Shown: one piece after another, positions 15,950 to 26,100 of the stretch
Layout: the number at the start of each line of letters is the position of its first letter
Position numbering within the stretch: position 1 is the first letter of the stretch
Assembly (NCBI GenBank): GCA_030694465.1
Contig: JAUXYJ010000049.1
Span: 1-35,936, forward strand
DNA: 35,936 bases
From: Deltaproteobacteria bacterium
GTDB lineage: Bacteria; Myxococcota_A; Polyangia; Polyangiales; Ga0077539
Direction: 5' to 3'
Translations under genes and position numbers: made by a program
Notes under the pieces: model-generated
Seen by the model: the letters and a program-made list of their open reading frames with translations, nothing else
Told to the model about the DNA's origin: nothing
Database searches by the model: none

Positions 15950-16044
15950 GCTTGCAAAACACCACACTTTCGCTGTAAACGCGGCTGCCGAATGTACGCG
16001 GGTACATTCACAATGGATCTTTGCACCTCACGGAGTCTCTCATC

Positions 16045-16575
16045 ATGTCGATCACACGCTTTGCCGTCGTCACTGTTGCTCTCTCACTCGCCCTGACCGC
16101 ATGCGGCGGCGGCACCCCCGCGAGCGACGTCGTCGCGATGGACGCCACGTCCGACACCGGGATGACCATGACCATGCCCGAAGGCGGCATGATGATGGTC
16201 GAAGCCGGAGCCACCGACGGCGGCGCCTCCTCGGGCATCTGTGGCGCCACCACCCGCGCGTGCATCTGCGCATGCGGCATGAACGCGCAATGCCAGACCG
16301 GCTGCGTCAACAGCAACATGGACTGTGGCCAGTGTGTCGCGCGCGCGCAGGTCAACTGCTGCCCAGCACAAGCCGGCGCCGTCGCGTCGTGCGCGATGGC
16401 CGCACAGATGGAATCTGACGCGGGCCCAGCGTGCACCACACAGGCGTGTATTGCTCAGCGCTGCGCGACCGAGCTCGCCGCAGTGCAGACCTGCTTCAAT
16501 ATGCAGCAGAGCATGGGCACCTGCCGCATGGAGCTCGAAGGCTGCTTCGGTCAGTATCCCCTGCAGTGCATGTGA
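16045..16575 (+). CDS. Cys-rich lipoprotein of unknown function
   Basis: ATG 16045 follows a GGAG ribosome-binding site; the upstream TTG at 16021 in the same frame is less likely. The 176-residue precursor has a signal peptide with lipobox LTAC. A Met/Gly/Thr-rich linker follows (MTMTMPEGGMMMVEAG), then a domain with about 20 Cys, including CICACGMNAQCQTGC and a CxxC near Asp-Cys-Gly-Gln-Cys. The Cys pairs suggest a disulfide-stabilised surface domain. Lipoproteins with this linker-plus-Cys-rich layout are common in Myxococcota; function is unknown. It converges on the following minus-strand gene with a 16-bp gap. Confidence 0.75.
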   Translation: MSITRFAVVTVALSLALTACGGGTPASDVVAMDATSDTGMTMTMPEGGMMMVEAGATDGGASSGICGATTRACICACGMNAQCQTGCVNSNMDCGQCVARAQVNCCPAQAGAVASCAMAAQMESDAGPACTTQACIAQRCATELAAVQTCFNMQQSMGTCRMELEGCFGQYPLQCM

Positions 16576-16591
16576 TCGATCGCACGACGGG

Positions 16592-17542
16592 CTAGTAAAA
16601 ATAGTCGTCGTAGGTCACGTCGTGAGGGCCCAACGGGCCGCCTAACGTGAGCGTGTTCTCGGTGACGAAGTACATCCCGAGCGCGTAGCCAAGTCGGTAG
16701 ATCGCTCGCGCGGTCTCGGTCGGGTTGGGAACATTGACAAGCGCTTCACCTCTGCGAGAGGGCGCGAGCTTGCTTGCGACGAGGCCCTTTGTGGGCAGTG
16801 TTTCTCCACGCGAAACTTGTTCGGACCACACCTGCGCGAGGGCGGTCGTGAGCGCGGCGTGATGAAGCGCGCGAGAGCCACGGAGATACGGTCGACGCGC
16901 GAGGGTCTGCGAGACCACACGTTCGGCCAGCTCAATCCCTGGCAAACGCGTGACCTCTGTCGTGACCTCGGGCAGGTCGTCGAGATCTGGGCGGCGAGCG
17001 ACCCCTGTGATCGCGAACGCGATGTCCAACGCCTCGATGACTACGCCAGGGTCGCGCTCTGCAGAGAGCAGCTGTCGCACACGCGGCGCGTCGATCCACT
17101 TGATTTTGGCCTGCGAATTTACACGTGGATCGATTGATGCGAGCTGAGCCAAGAGCGTCCTTGCGATGGACTCTACGGCCGCGACGCTCTCTCCGTCGGC
17201 TGCGAGCAGCGCCATCGCACCGGGCCGCTCAAGCTGGTGCGACCAGCTCTCGGGCGGGTCGGCCGCGTCCTGGACGAGACCATGGACCACCAACCGCTCC
17301 CAGCAGTCTCGCGGGTTGTCGAGGATCACGTCGAGCTCAAGCCCTCGAAGCACCTCGTCCAGACCCACCGCATCCAGCCATGGCCCGAGCGCATCCTCTC
17401 CCACCCCTGACACCGCGCTCAAGGCCGCCAGGAGCCTCGGACGCCGGGGATTGAGCGCCACCCAGGGGTAGACCTCTGCATCGCTCGCAGGGTCGCTGTT
17501 CGGGGTCCTTCGCGAGGCATCCATGAGAGCGTCGTCACTCAT
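16592..17542 (-). CDS. Hypothetical protein (316 aa)
   Basis: The predicted protein is soluble, mostly helical and acidic near the N-terminus. No signal peptide or membrane segment is visible. It has an aromatic C-terminal tail (DVTYDDYFY). I recognise no domain. Its ATG overlaps the stop of the upstream gene as ATGA, so the two form a coupled pair. Codon use matches the core genome. Confidence 0.65.
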   Translation of the reverse strand: MSDDALMDASRRTPNSDPASDAEVYPWVALNPRRPRLLAALSAVSGVGEDALGPWLDAVGLDEVLRGLELDVILDNPRDCWERLVVHGLVQDAADPPESWSHQLERPGAMALLAADGESVAAVESIARTLLAQLASIDPRVNSQAKIKWIDAPRVRQLLSAERDPGVVIEALDIAFAITGVARRPDLDDLPEVTTEVTRLPGIELAERVVSQTLARRPYLRGSRALHHAALTTALAQVWSEQVSRGETLPTKGLVASKLAPSRRGEALVNVPNPTETARAIYRLGYALGMYFVTENTLTLGGPLGPHDVTYDDYFY

Positions 17543-17967
17543 AGCAAGTCCATTGTAAGCGAGACCCGTGACCGCAGCGCATCACACACGGCTGCGGCCG
17601 CAGCGCGCCCCTTCTCAGGCTGCGGACGCGCGGTGCCTCGACCTGGATAATGGACCAACGCGCTTGAGAGCCAACTCATAGAGTCCCTGATATTTCCCTT
17701 GCGAAGTGAGCGTGCCCCGCTCGTGAGACAGTCTCTCGCGTGAGGGTAGACGCGCGTGTCGAGCGCAGCCAACTCAAGCGCCGCCATCGCGTGATCTCGT
17801 GCGACGAGCGCAGCCAACGAGAGCATCACGTAGGGGTCTTTGCATCGAAGCCAAGCATCGGGCAGCGGGTCCCCCGCGCTCGCATGCGTGAGCGCCCACG
17901 CGAAGGTGCTCTTCTGCGTGGCGAGCAGCTGCTCGAGCTCTGCGAGGGTGTCTAGTTCTGTGCTCAT
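17539..17967 (-). CDS. Hypothetical protein (142 aa), coupled to the next gene
   Basis: The product is a short helical protein, with repeated Ala/Leu-rich helices (VMLSLAALVARDHAMAALEL, RDSMSWLSSALVHYPGRG) that could be TPR-like, although no clear repeat unit can be defined. The start ATG 17967 lies 125 bp from the divergent amidohydrolase start. It overlaps the downstream 316-residue gene by four bases. Function is unknown. Confidence 0.62.
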   Translation of the reverse strand: MSTELDTLAELEQLLATQKSTFAWALTHASAGDPLPDAWLRCKDPYVMLSLAALVARDHAMAALELAALDTRVYPHARDCLTSGARSLRKGNIRDSMSWLSSALVHYPGRGTARPQPEKGRAAAAAVCDALRSRVSLTMDLL

Positions 17968-18011
17968 GGGGGTGTCTAGAAGTTGGACCGCTTGGGTCGT
18001 TGCGTGCTCAC

Positions 18012-18027
18012 CCGGCGACGTCGCCGG
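18012..18027. repeat. 16-bp perfect palindrome, second copy of a 21-bp string
   Basis: CCGGCGACGTCGCCGG is self-complementary and sits in the 124-bp gap between the divergent genes at 17967 and 18092. The same palindrome with identical flanks (TCAC before, A after) occurs at 643-658 in the RNase H gene. In the gap it could be an operator. Confidence 0.5.
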
Positions 18028-18091
18028 ATCCTTGCGATGCCACCACAGCCCCGCGCGTAGCGCGAAAGGTGTACCTCTTTATCCCAACCTC

Positions 18092-19081
18092 ATGCCCTAC
18101 GACGACCCCACGCGCGATCAAGATGCGCTTGAGCCCTGCTGCGCAGATCAGTCCACCGTCGCATCGCGCGCGATCGTGCTGCCCACTTGGCAGTCGGTCA
18201 CAGACGAGACGGACCCGATCGCCCTCGCACGCGAGGCTCGCCGCCGCGCCGCAGGCACACTGGACCGGGTGACCGACGCACACGTCCATCTGTGGCCCAC
18301 AGCGGTCTATCAGTCGCTCTGGCGGTGGTTTGACGACCACGCGTGGCGCATAGCCTTTCGGGGCGACGCAGAGGCGACGCTGGGCGCCCTACAAAGCGCA
18401 GGCGTGAGCCGCGTGGTCTCGCTGGTCTATGCCCACAGACCGGGCATCGCGCGAGGGCTCAACGCGTTTGCCGCGCAGCTCGCACGGGCGCACCCCGAGG
18501 TCGTCGCGCTCGGCACCGTGCTCCCTGGTGAGAGCGACGCGCGGGACGTCGTAGACGAAGCGCTAGGGCCCCTGGGGCTGCGCGGGATCAAGCTCCATTG
18601 CCACGTGCAGAAGCTCGCGATCGATGACCCCCGCGTGATGGCGGTCCTGGCCCAGTGCGAGCGTGCAGACGCGGTCGCCGTCGTGCACTGTGGTCGCGAG
18701 CCCGCGACGGATGCCTACGGCGTGGACACCCACACGATCTGCCATGTGTCGCGGTGCGAGCGCGTTTTGCGTGCGTTTCCACGGCTAAAACTCATCGTGC
18801 CGCACGTGGGCGCCGACGAATACGAGGCCTACTTTGCGCTCATGGATCGCCACGAGAATCTCTACCTCGACACGTCCATGGCCTGCGCCGAGTACTTCGA
18901 ACATCGCCCCGACTGGGCACAGGTCGAAGCTCACGCCGAGCGGATGCTCTACGGCACGGACTTTCCGATCACACCGTATGAGCTCGACCGTGAGCGCACG
19001 ATCCTCGCGCGACGCATCGTGAGTGACACCGCGTTTGAGTCGATCGTGCGCGGGACCGCCGCGCGATTGTTTCCCCTCTAG
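18092..19081 (+). CDS. Amidohydrolase-2 family metal-dependent hydrolase
   Basis: From ATG 18092 the protein has 329 residues. It shows the TIM-barrel amidohydrolase pattern: DAHVHLWP (metal His pair), GIKLHCHVQ, VVHCGRE, LIVPHVGADEYE and LYGTDFPITPYE with the late catalytic Asp. These match the amidohydrolase_2 group (ACMSD/TIM-hydrolase-like decarboxylases and lactonases). The substrate cannot be read from sequence. The open frame extends upstream to 17840 across the divergent gene and is rejected there. No strong ribosome-binding site precedes 18092, so the start is less certain. Confidence 0.8.
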   Translation: MPYDDPTRDQDALEPCCADQSTVASRAIVLPTWQSVTDETDPIALAREARRRAAGTLDRVTDAHVHLWPTAVYQSLWRWFDDHAWRIAFRGDAEATLGALQSAGVSRVVSLVYAHRPGIARGLNAFAAQLARAHPEVVALGTVLPGESDARDVVDEALGPLGLRGIKLHCHVQKLAIDDPRVMAVLAQCERADAVAVVHCGREPATDAYGVDTHTICHVSRCERVLRAFPRLKLIVPHVGADEYEAYFALMDRHENLYLDTSMACAEYFEHRPDWAQVEAHAERMLYGTDFPITPYELDRERTILARRIVSDTAFESIVRGTAARLFPL

Positions 19082-19087
19082 CGCGCG

Positions 19088-20926
19088 CTATTCTTCGCGG
19101 CCGTCGGACCCGCTGTCGTTTGCGGTTGGCGGGGGTGTGGGGGCCTGAGCGCCCGCCGTTGTGCCGCCAGAGAGCGAGCGAAATCCCTCGGTTCCGGGCC
19201 TAAAGAACACGCTGGCCATGCGGCCCTCGAGCTGCGAAAACGCGCGCTCCGCCATCACGCTGTACACATAGCCGTCCGTGGGGCCGGTCCCCGCGCCGTA
19301 CCGTGGGCGCTCATACGAAAACGAGAAGCGCTCGGGCGGCTCAACGGTCATGACAAACGTGAAGTCCTGCGAAGAGCCAGGCACCCGCATGCGCACGTTG
19401 AACTCGACAGAGATCCCCACAAACGCTCGGTTGCCGCTGCGCAATGTGTAAAAAGTCCCCGAAGGTTGGACCGCGTAGGCCACCTCGATCGTGGGCTCGG
19501 TGACCGTCGCAGGCGAGTTGCCGTCAATGCGCTCGCCGTCCTGGAGGCTCAGCACGTCGTTGGGAAATACCGCGCCAAATCCGCGACGAAGGGCGGCTGT
19601 GATCGCCTGCTCACGTGGCGCGCTGCTCTGCGCGGTGAAGTGCGGCGCGATCCGGACGAGCTCGCGATGGTTGAGCCTTCGCCCATCCACTGCCAACCGC
19701 GCGTCGATCTGTTCGAGCGCATCGGTGCTTGGGCGATTGAACCGAACCTTGAGCGGCGGCGACGCGTGCTGCTCTTGGTAGGTAAGCAGCGCGGTCATAA
19801 AGGCCACCATCTGCGGATCGCTCGCGGCCTGCTGATCAAAGCGCTGACGCAAGCGAACGAAGGTCTGCTGGATCATCGCTCGTGCGTCGGCGGCGTAGCG
19901 CGACGAGCCATTGTGCTCGATAAACTCACGGAGCGACTGCACGCTGTTGCGACGCAACGCCTCGCGAAAGACAAACATCGGCGCGTACTCGCGTTGCACG
20001 TCGTCGGCGAACGCACCGCCCTCGGTCATGTAGGCCTCAAACGAGTACGTGCTCGGGTAGCGGAGGGCATCGGCGAGCCGCGTGTTGTCCGCTGCGCGAC
20101 CCGCGAGGACCCACGCCGGCGTCGCCGCGATGAGCCCCGCAAGGAGCGCGAGGGCCCAACCGAACTTGAACATCTTGGGCACTTCGCGCGCGAGCGGCCC
20201 ACCTGTGTGCCCCTGTTCGGCCGTGAGGGACGCCAGCCCAAGCGCGCCAGGACGGTCCATGTCCCCGGTGACAAACGCGTCGTGAAACACGTCGAGTTCA
20301 CGCAAGCGCTTCATGTCGCGGGCCTTGGCGGCGTCGGACAATGACTTGGTCATGTACTGGAGATTATTGAGGATTTCTTCGGCGAACTGCTTGCCGTGGA
20401 CCGTAAACGTCGCGGTGCCCCAGCCCTCAAACGTGAAGTTAAGCGCGGTGTGCGTATACGCGCCGTTGTAGTGCTGGTGGACGCCGTCAAAGTGCTTCAT
20501 CCGAGCCATCGGCACGAGCGTGAGCTCTTCGCTCTCGGCGATCACAAGGTCGGTCGCAAAGAGATAACGCCCTGGCGAAAATGGCAGAACCTTGCGAGTG
20601 ACCGCGCCCTTGACCGCGCTCACCGTCGACCACATCGCGAAGAAGAGAAACATCGTGAGCAGCACGAGCCCACCAGGGCCCTCGGCCCACGCGGTTCGGT
20701 GGCGTCCGCTGCCGATGTACGAGATCACCCCGGCTCCGCACGCGAGCAAGACCAAAGTCAGAAAGGTCCAGCCAACCACGCCGCCAGTGCCCATCGCGAC
20801 CTGTGACGCGATGGGGCGCTGAGGTGAGCGACCATCGACGACGTCGCAGAAGCGTTGGCGCGTGGTCGCAGGCAACGCGTTGAAAGGGACCTTGCGGACT
20901 GGAGCAGGAGTTGGCGCAGCGGCCAT
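19088..20926 (-). CDS. Large membrane protein of unknown function
   Basis: ATG 20926 is preceded by a GAGGTG ribosome-binding site and gives 612 residues. There are three clear membrane segments. Two lie near the N-terminus, at about residues 52-74 (VVGWTFLTLVLLACGAGVIS) and 86-108. A third is near residue 250 (FGWALALLAGLIAATPAWVL). Between them is a soluble region resembling a PH-like or bacterial membrane-flanked domain (SPGRYLFATDLVIAESEELTLV). The C-terminal ~350 residues are soluble, predicted beta-rich towards the end, with a Pro/Thr/Ser/Gly-rich tail. No enzyme motif is visible. It is convergent with the amidohydrolase (6-bp gap) and divergent from the TerB-like gene. Confidence 0.72.
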   Translation of the reverse strand: MAAAPTPAPVRKVPFNALPATTRQRFCDVVDGRSPQRPIASQVAMGTGGVVGWTFLTLVLLACGAGVISYIGSGRHRTAWAEGPGGLVLLTMFLFFAMWSTVSAVKGAVTRKVLPFSPGRYLFATDLVIAESEELTLVPMARMKHFDGVHQHYNGAYTHTALNFTFEGWGTATFTVHGKQFAEEILNNLQYMTKSLSDAAKARDMKRLRELDVFHDAFVTGDMDRPGALGLASLTAEQGHTGGPLAREVPKMFKFGWALALLAGLIAATPAWVLAGRAADNTRLADALRYPSTYSFEAYMTEGGAFADDVQREYAPMFVFREALRRNSVQSLREFIEHNGSSRYAADARAMIQQTFVRLRQRFDQQAASDPQMVAFMTALLTYQEQHASPPLKVRFNRPSTDALEQIDARLAVDGRRLNHRELVRIAPHFTAQSSAPREQAITAALRRGFGAVFPNDVLSLQDGERIDGNSPATVTEPTIEVAYAVQPSGTFYTLRSGNRAFVGISVEFNVRMRVPGSSQDFTFVMTVEPPERFSFSYERPRYGAGTGPTDGYVYSVMAERAFSQLEGRMASVFFRPGTEGFRSLSGGTTAGAQAPTPPPTANDSGSDGREE

Positions 20927-21228
20927 GAGTTCACCTCGCACAAAAACAACCAGAGAGGAGCGCCCCGCGAAGGGTTTGGGCCACACGAGTCTTGGGCGCC
21001 CACATACGAATGCCCGCGAAAAACACGAGCTGTGCGGACTATCTCACAGAGCGCGCTCGCCCGCACCTAAGGGGCCGGTCACGCTATGTCCATACGCGAA
21101 ATCACACCCATTCAACGCATCGAATCGGTGAATGTGTGTGCGGTCTCGGGCTATCGTTTGCGGCGGTTCCCTTGCGCGCGTGCTGTGCGCACCAGGGACA
21201 CGGACGCCATGTACTGGGAGCGCTTCGA

Positions 21229-21633
21229 ATGTTTGATGGTTTTCAGGGTCAACAGATTCAACTCACCCCCAAGGTCGCCCTCGCAGCCACGATGATCTAT
21301 CTCTCGGCCAGCGACGGACATTTGGACCGCAACGAGCGCGGAGACATCTTCAAGGTCATCCCCGAAGATCCGGTCCTTGACGCGGCGCTAGCGTACACAC
21401 GGCGCACGCCGTTTCAGCAGTTCTTGCAGGCGAGCGCGCAGCTTCTCTCACCGCAGCAGAAGCTCTGTGCGCTGCTCAATGCCGCCGACCTCGCCATGGG
21501 CGATGGCCACCTGGCGCCGCAAGAGACCGCGATGCTCAACCAGCTCTCGGTCACCTGGCAGATCCCCGATGCGCACCTCGCGCCCTACGTGCAGTGCCTC
21601 ATCGCCAAGAACAACACGACGGTTTTTGGCTGA
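21229..21633 (+). CDS. TerB-like protein
   Basis: The 134-residue product from ATG 21229 follows a GGGAG ribosome-binding site at a 9-nt gap. It has two TerB-type half repeats: LAATMIYLSASDGHLDRNERGDI and LCALLNAADLAMGDGHLAPQE. Each contains the acidic ASDGHLD / MGDGHL metal-binding-like motif that marks the TerB/DjlA N-terminal helical domain. TerB proteins are linked to tellurite resistance and stress signalling near membranes, but this one has no other ter genes nearby, so a tellurite role is not implied. It converges on the carotenoid oxygenase gene with a 15-bp gap. Confidence 0.8.
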   Translation: MFDGFQGQQIQLTPKVALAATMIYLSASDGHLDRNERGDIFKVIPEDPVLDAALAYTRRTPFQQFLQASAQLLSPQQKLCALLNAADLAMGDGHLAPQETAMLNQLSVTWQIPDAHLAPYVQCLIAKNNTTVFG

Positions 21634-21648
21634 TAACTTCCAGATCGA

Positions 21649-23064
21649 TTACGCCTTGATGGCAGCGCTCGGGACCCACGTTCCGTGAAATCCGTAGGGC
21701 ACGCGGCGCTTGCAGACCACCCTCGCGACGGGCGGTTGATCAAAGCGCTGCGCGTCGACGACGTGAAGCTCAGACACTTGGGTCGCGCGGTTGTGCACAA
21801 AGCCAATCACCCAGCCGTCGTCTTCGGCCGTCGCGCCCGCGCGCGGGACAAACACGCCCTCGCCCGCATAGGTGTCTGGGCCGTGCACGTGGGTGGTCGA
21901 GGTCCCTGCTGCGAGATCGTATTTGATCCACGCGTCGGAGAGCTGATCGAGCTGTCGCTTGTTGCTGGGATCTGGGACCCGCGCGCAGTAGCCAAACTGG
22001 TGCTTGCGCCCCGTGTATCGCTCGTTAATCTTAGGAAAATCGCTGCCAATATCGTCGAGCGGGAGCTCAGTGACTTTGCCAGTCGTGCGCTCGAGGGTCC
22101 AGCGGTGGAGCCTGCCTGGGTGGCTCGCGGACTCTTCGCCATCGACGCCAAAGTCCATCGAGATCTTGGCCATGCGGCAGCCCTCGATCACGATGTTGTC
22201 TCCGTCTTCGTACGCGTTGAGGATGTGAAACGCGTAGCACGAGGGGGCCTCGAACCACCGCACGGAGTCGCTGGTGCCCTTGCGAGGGATCACAGCGAAT
22301 CGCGTGGGATTTTGTGCGCGAAACGCAAATGGGTTCTCTCCCGCCATCGCGCGCTCGAAATCGAAGTTGTACGGAAACACCGGGATCACCGCGAAGTGTT
22401 CGGTGATGCCAAAGTCGTGAATCATCGCGCCCTCGGTGAGCGGAATCTCCGCGCGATGTGTGAGCTCTCCCTCGGGCGAAATCTCGGCGTACCGCAAGAA
22501 CGGCGCCTGGATAAAATCGTAGCCAAAGAAGATCAGCTCGCCCGTTTGCGGGTCCACTTTGGGGTGCGCAGTGAACTGAAAATCCAGCGCTCCGCCTAGC
22601 GTATCGAGGCCCAGTGTCTCGAGCGTCGGCAGCGCCATGTGCGTCGGAGGGCCCGCCTCCCACAGCGCCCAGAGCTTGCCGTGGTGATGCACGAGCGAAG
22701 TGTTTGCGGTGTTGCCACGGCCTGGCCCAAACGGGTTGTCAAACTCGGGCATCGCGAGTCCACCACGCCAGAGCGCACGCCCTTCGGCGTTCTCCGCAAG
22801 AAAGCCCTCGGTGCGAATGTAACGGTTGCGATAGCTCGCTTGGCCTTGCGCGAGGGACACCGCGTGCAGCATGCCATCGCCTGCAAACCAGTGGTAATCG
22901 ACCAGCGGATCGAACTGTGGGTTGGGACCGTTGCGCACAAACACGCCCTCAAGCTCTGCCGGGAGCGTGCCCCACACTTCGAGGTCCGTGTCGTGCCGCT
23001 CGTCACGAACGGGCGCGAAATTTCCTAGCAGAAAGTCACTCTCAGCCTTGGGTCTCTCAGTCAT
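21649..23064 (-). CDS. Carotenoid oxygenase family protein
   Basis: The 471-residue enzyme belongs to the RPE65/carotenoid cleavage dioxygenase family, seven-bladed propellers that split C=C bonds of carotenoids or stilbenes with a non-haem iron. All four iron-binding His are visible: His167 (FTAHPKVD), His216 (MIHDFGITE), His280 (YAFHILNAYEDGD) and His460 (YGFHGTW). The N-terminal VRNGPNPQF and YHWFAGDGM motifs are also present. ATG 23064 is preferred to the in-frame GTG 23088. The substrate is unknown; no carotenoid synthesis genes are in the window. Confidence 0.93.
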   Translation of the reverse strand: MTERPKAESDFLLGNFAPVRDERHDTDLEVWGTLPAELEGVFVRNGPNPQFDPLVDYHWFAGDGMLHAVSLAQGQASYRNRYIRTEGFLAENAEGRALWRGGLAMPEFDNPFGPGRGNTANTSLVHHHGKLWALWEAGPPTHMALPTLETLGLDTLGGALDFQFTAHPKVDPQTGELIFFGYDFIQAPFLRYAEISPEGELTHRAEIPLTEGAMIHDFGITEHFAVIPVFPYNFDFERAMAGENPFAFRAQNPTRFAVIPRKGTSDSVRWFEAPSCYAFHILNAYEDGDNIVIEGCRMAKISMDFGVDGEESASHPGRLHRWTLERTTGKVTELPLDDIGSDFPKINERYTGRKHQFGYCARVPDPSNKRQLDQLSDAWIKYDLAAGTSTTHVHGPDTYAGEGVFVPRAGATAEDDGWVIGFVHNRATQVSELHVVDAQRFDQPPVARVVCKRRVPYGFHGTWVPSAAIKA

Positions 23065-23146
23065 AGCGTCGCTCTCTCTCGTGTCCACACGGTGAGATTC
23101 ACCGCCCTCACCTCGAAGGTTGGGTCAGTGATAGCGTGTGAGATCT

Positions 23147-26100
23147 ATGGTTGGTTTCGATCCGAAATTACGGCGTTTTACTACACCGTTCTTTGCGCTT
23201 ATTTCACTTACTGCGTTGGGCTGTGCGACGCCACCAGATCCGGGCTGTCTCGCCTCAACAGACCCACGCTGCGTGCCACCCCCCGCGTGCCGCGGAGTGC
23301 AATTCACCTGCGAAAACGCAGACACTGCGCGGGTCTCACGCATGACCGATCCATCGCAGCGCCCTCAAGGGCTCGACGCGCTCGCGTCCGTGGGCGACTG
23401 GATCATGCAGAACGGGCGAATCACCGCGGTGATTGACGACATCAGCCCGTCACTTCCGCGCAACGCGACAACAGCGCAGCGGGTCGCGCACAATGTCAGC
23501 ACACACACGCATCACCTCGCCCCGTCGGGTGGGACCCTCATCGATTTGGCTCCCAACGGAGGCATCGATCACCTCAACCAGGTGTTTCAAATCACCGGGA
23601 TTGTCCCACGCGATGCGGTTCATTACACAAGCCTCGAGGCGCGCAACGAGGAGGGTGTCGCGGTGGTCATCGCGCGCGGCACACTCGACGGGAGCACCAA
23701 CGGCGACACGCAAATCGTGGTGACCACCCGCTACGAGCTGCGGCCCTGCGATCCGGGTATCCGTGTTCGCACAGAGCTGCACAACCGTGGCCGCATCGCC
23801 TGGTCTTCGATAGTGTCCGATGCGTGGTTCTGGGGCGACCGATCCGAGACCACGTTTGTCCCAGGGCGCGGGATGGGCTTTCGCTATCCAGCGCTTGATT
23901 TGCTGCGGATTGAAGCGTCGTCGACCAACTTTCCGTTCATGGCCGCGGTCTCTCACACGGCGCCTGACACGGCCTACGCGACCATCGCGTGTGACCGACC
24001 CCTCTTGCGCGGCGTCAACGACCCGACGATCTCTGCCGTGGGCCCCGGCGCGACCTACGTCGCACCCGGCGACGGCGTGGTCTTCGAGCGCATGATCTTC
24101 GCCGAACAGGGTCCGGGACTCGCAGGCGCGGTGGACCACGCGATGACAGCGCGCGCACAATTGTTCGACGAGCCCTTCGTACGTGTCACCGGCTCAGTGG
24201 CCGTCGCGGACACGCGGCTGAGTGATGAGCGCGTGAGCAGCGTGGTCTTCTACGAGCCCGGCCCAAACGACAGCGACGCGCCCGAGGCGATCACGCCGTG
24301 GAGCGAGGCCGTCCCCGATGTCAACGGACGTTACTCTGCGATTTTGCCCGCAAATCGCGCGATGAAGGCTCAGTTCTATCGACTGGGTAGACCCTACCAA
24401 GCGCCCATCGCGTTTCAGACTCCCGCGAGCACAAGCACGCCCTTTGAGCTGCCCCTCGTGCGTCACGCGGCCCCCGGAAGAGTGCGCGCCATGGTGCGCA
24501 TCGAAGGAGCCCCCGAAGGCAGCGGCAACGACGCCGAGCTCATTCTTGTTCCGACTGGAGATACCCAGGCAGAGTCAGTCCGCGGGAGTGTCTACGGCTA
24601 CTTCGCAAACGAACACTGCGCGCCCTACCTTGGGCCCACCCACGGCGCATCGCCGGGATGCAACCGCGTGCTCATGCGCACAAGCAACGAGTTCATCGCG
24701 CCGCCCGGGACCTACTGGCTCTACGCACAAGCGGGCCCCCAGCGCACGCTTGCCCGCGTGATGATTACCGTCACCGAGAGCCAGGTCACCGAGGCCTCGC
24801 TCACGCTGAGGCCCCTGCAAATTTTCCCACAAAACGCGATGAGCGCAGACTTTCACGTCCACGGCGGGAGGAGCTTTGACACGGCGTTTCCAGACACAGA
24901 CCGCGTGATGAGTCTCTTGGCCAACGGCGTCGATTTGATCGCCGCGACCGACCACGACGTGACCACCAGCTACGGCGACGCGATCAACGCGTTGAGAGCG
25001 CAGAGCCGACTGATCGTGCAGCCGGGCGTCGAGATGACACCGCTTATTCCCAGTCAATTTCCACCCGGAGCGACGCTCCCTCGCACCGTGGGGCACTTTA
25101 ACGCGTGGCCGATTGGCTACAACCCTGCGCTCCCACGCAACGGCGCGCCGTGGGACGAGCTCATGCAGCCCGGAGAGCTCTTTGACCTGCTTCGCCCGAT
25201 CATCAACGGCCCAGTCTCGCGGCAGAACCCCATGGGTTCGCGTGGAATTATCCAGCTCAATCATCCCTACGCGGGCGCCAAGATCGGCCGCGACGAGGGC
25301 TACTTTCGCACCATCCGCTGGAACCCCACCACGCCCGTCCCGACCACCTACGATCCGCTCGTAGGACCCTCGCTCTTGGTCCACCGCCCAGGTGGTACAG
25401 CGGGTCAGCGCAACATCGATTTCGACACGCTCGAGACCATGCAGGGCGTCGGCATTCTCGAGAACCTACGTCACCGCCAAGGCTGGTACGGGCTGCTGAA
25501 TTCAGGACATTTGCGCGCCGGAACCGCCGACAGCGACAGCCACTCGCTCGCCGTCGACCCCATGGGCTACCCGCGCAACGTGGTGCTCGGGATCGCCCGC
25601 GCAAACTACACCCCGGCTGCCTTCAATGCCCTCGTCCGTCGCGGCGCCATGGTGGGCACCAATGGTCCCTTCATCGACGCACAGCTAGTCCTCGACGAGA
25701 ACTCACGCGTGACCTCGGACATCACATCTGTGCGGCGTGTGAGCGCCAACACCGTGCTCGAGATCACCGTGCGCGCCGCGCCTTGGGTCCCGGTGGACGA
25801 GGTCCGCGTGATCGCAAATGGTCAGGTCATTCGTACGATTCGCGAGGGAATTTCCAGGCCCACGGACGCATTCGGCGTCGACGGCGTCGAGCGCATCACC
25901 GTGCGCGTCACGCTCGGCGAGCTCGGGCTGGGTGCACGCGACGCGTGGCTCGTCGTCGAAGCAGGCGTAGCCCTCCCGACTGCGGTCGACAGCGACAACG
26001 ACGGGCTCCTCGATCACGCAGACTTCAACGGCGACGGCAACGCGACCGAGCTCGAACCTACGAGACCTTCTGAGAGCGACCCGAGATTTCACTGCGACGT

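Noticed and set aside
21685..22599. Plus-strand open frame opposite the carotenoid oxygenase
   Set aside because: The minus-strand gene has all four iron ligands; this frame has no recognisable features.
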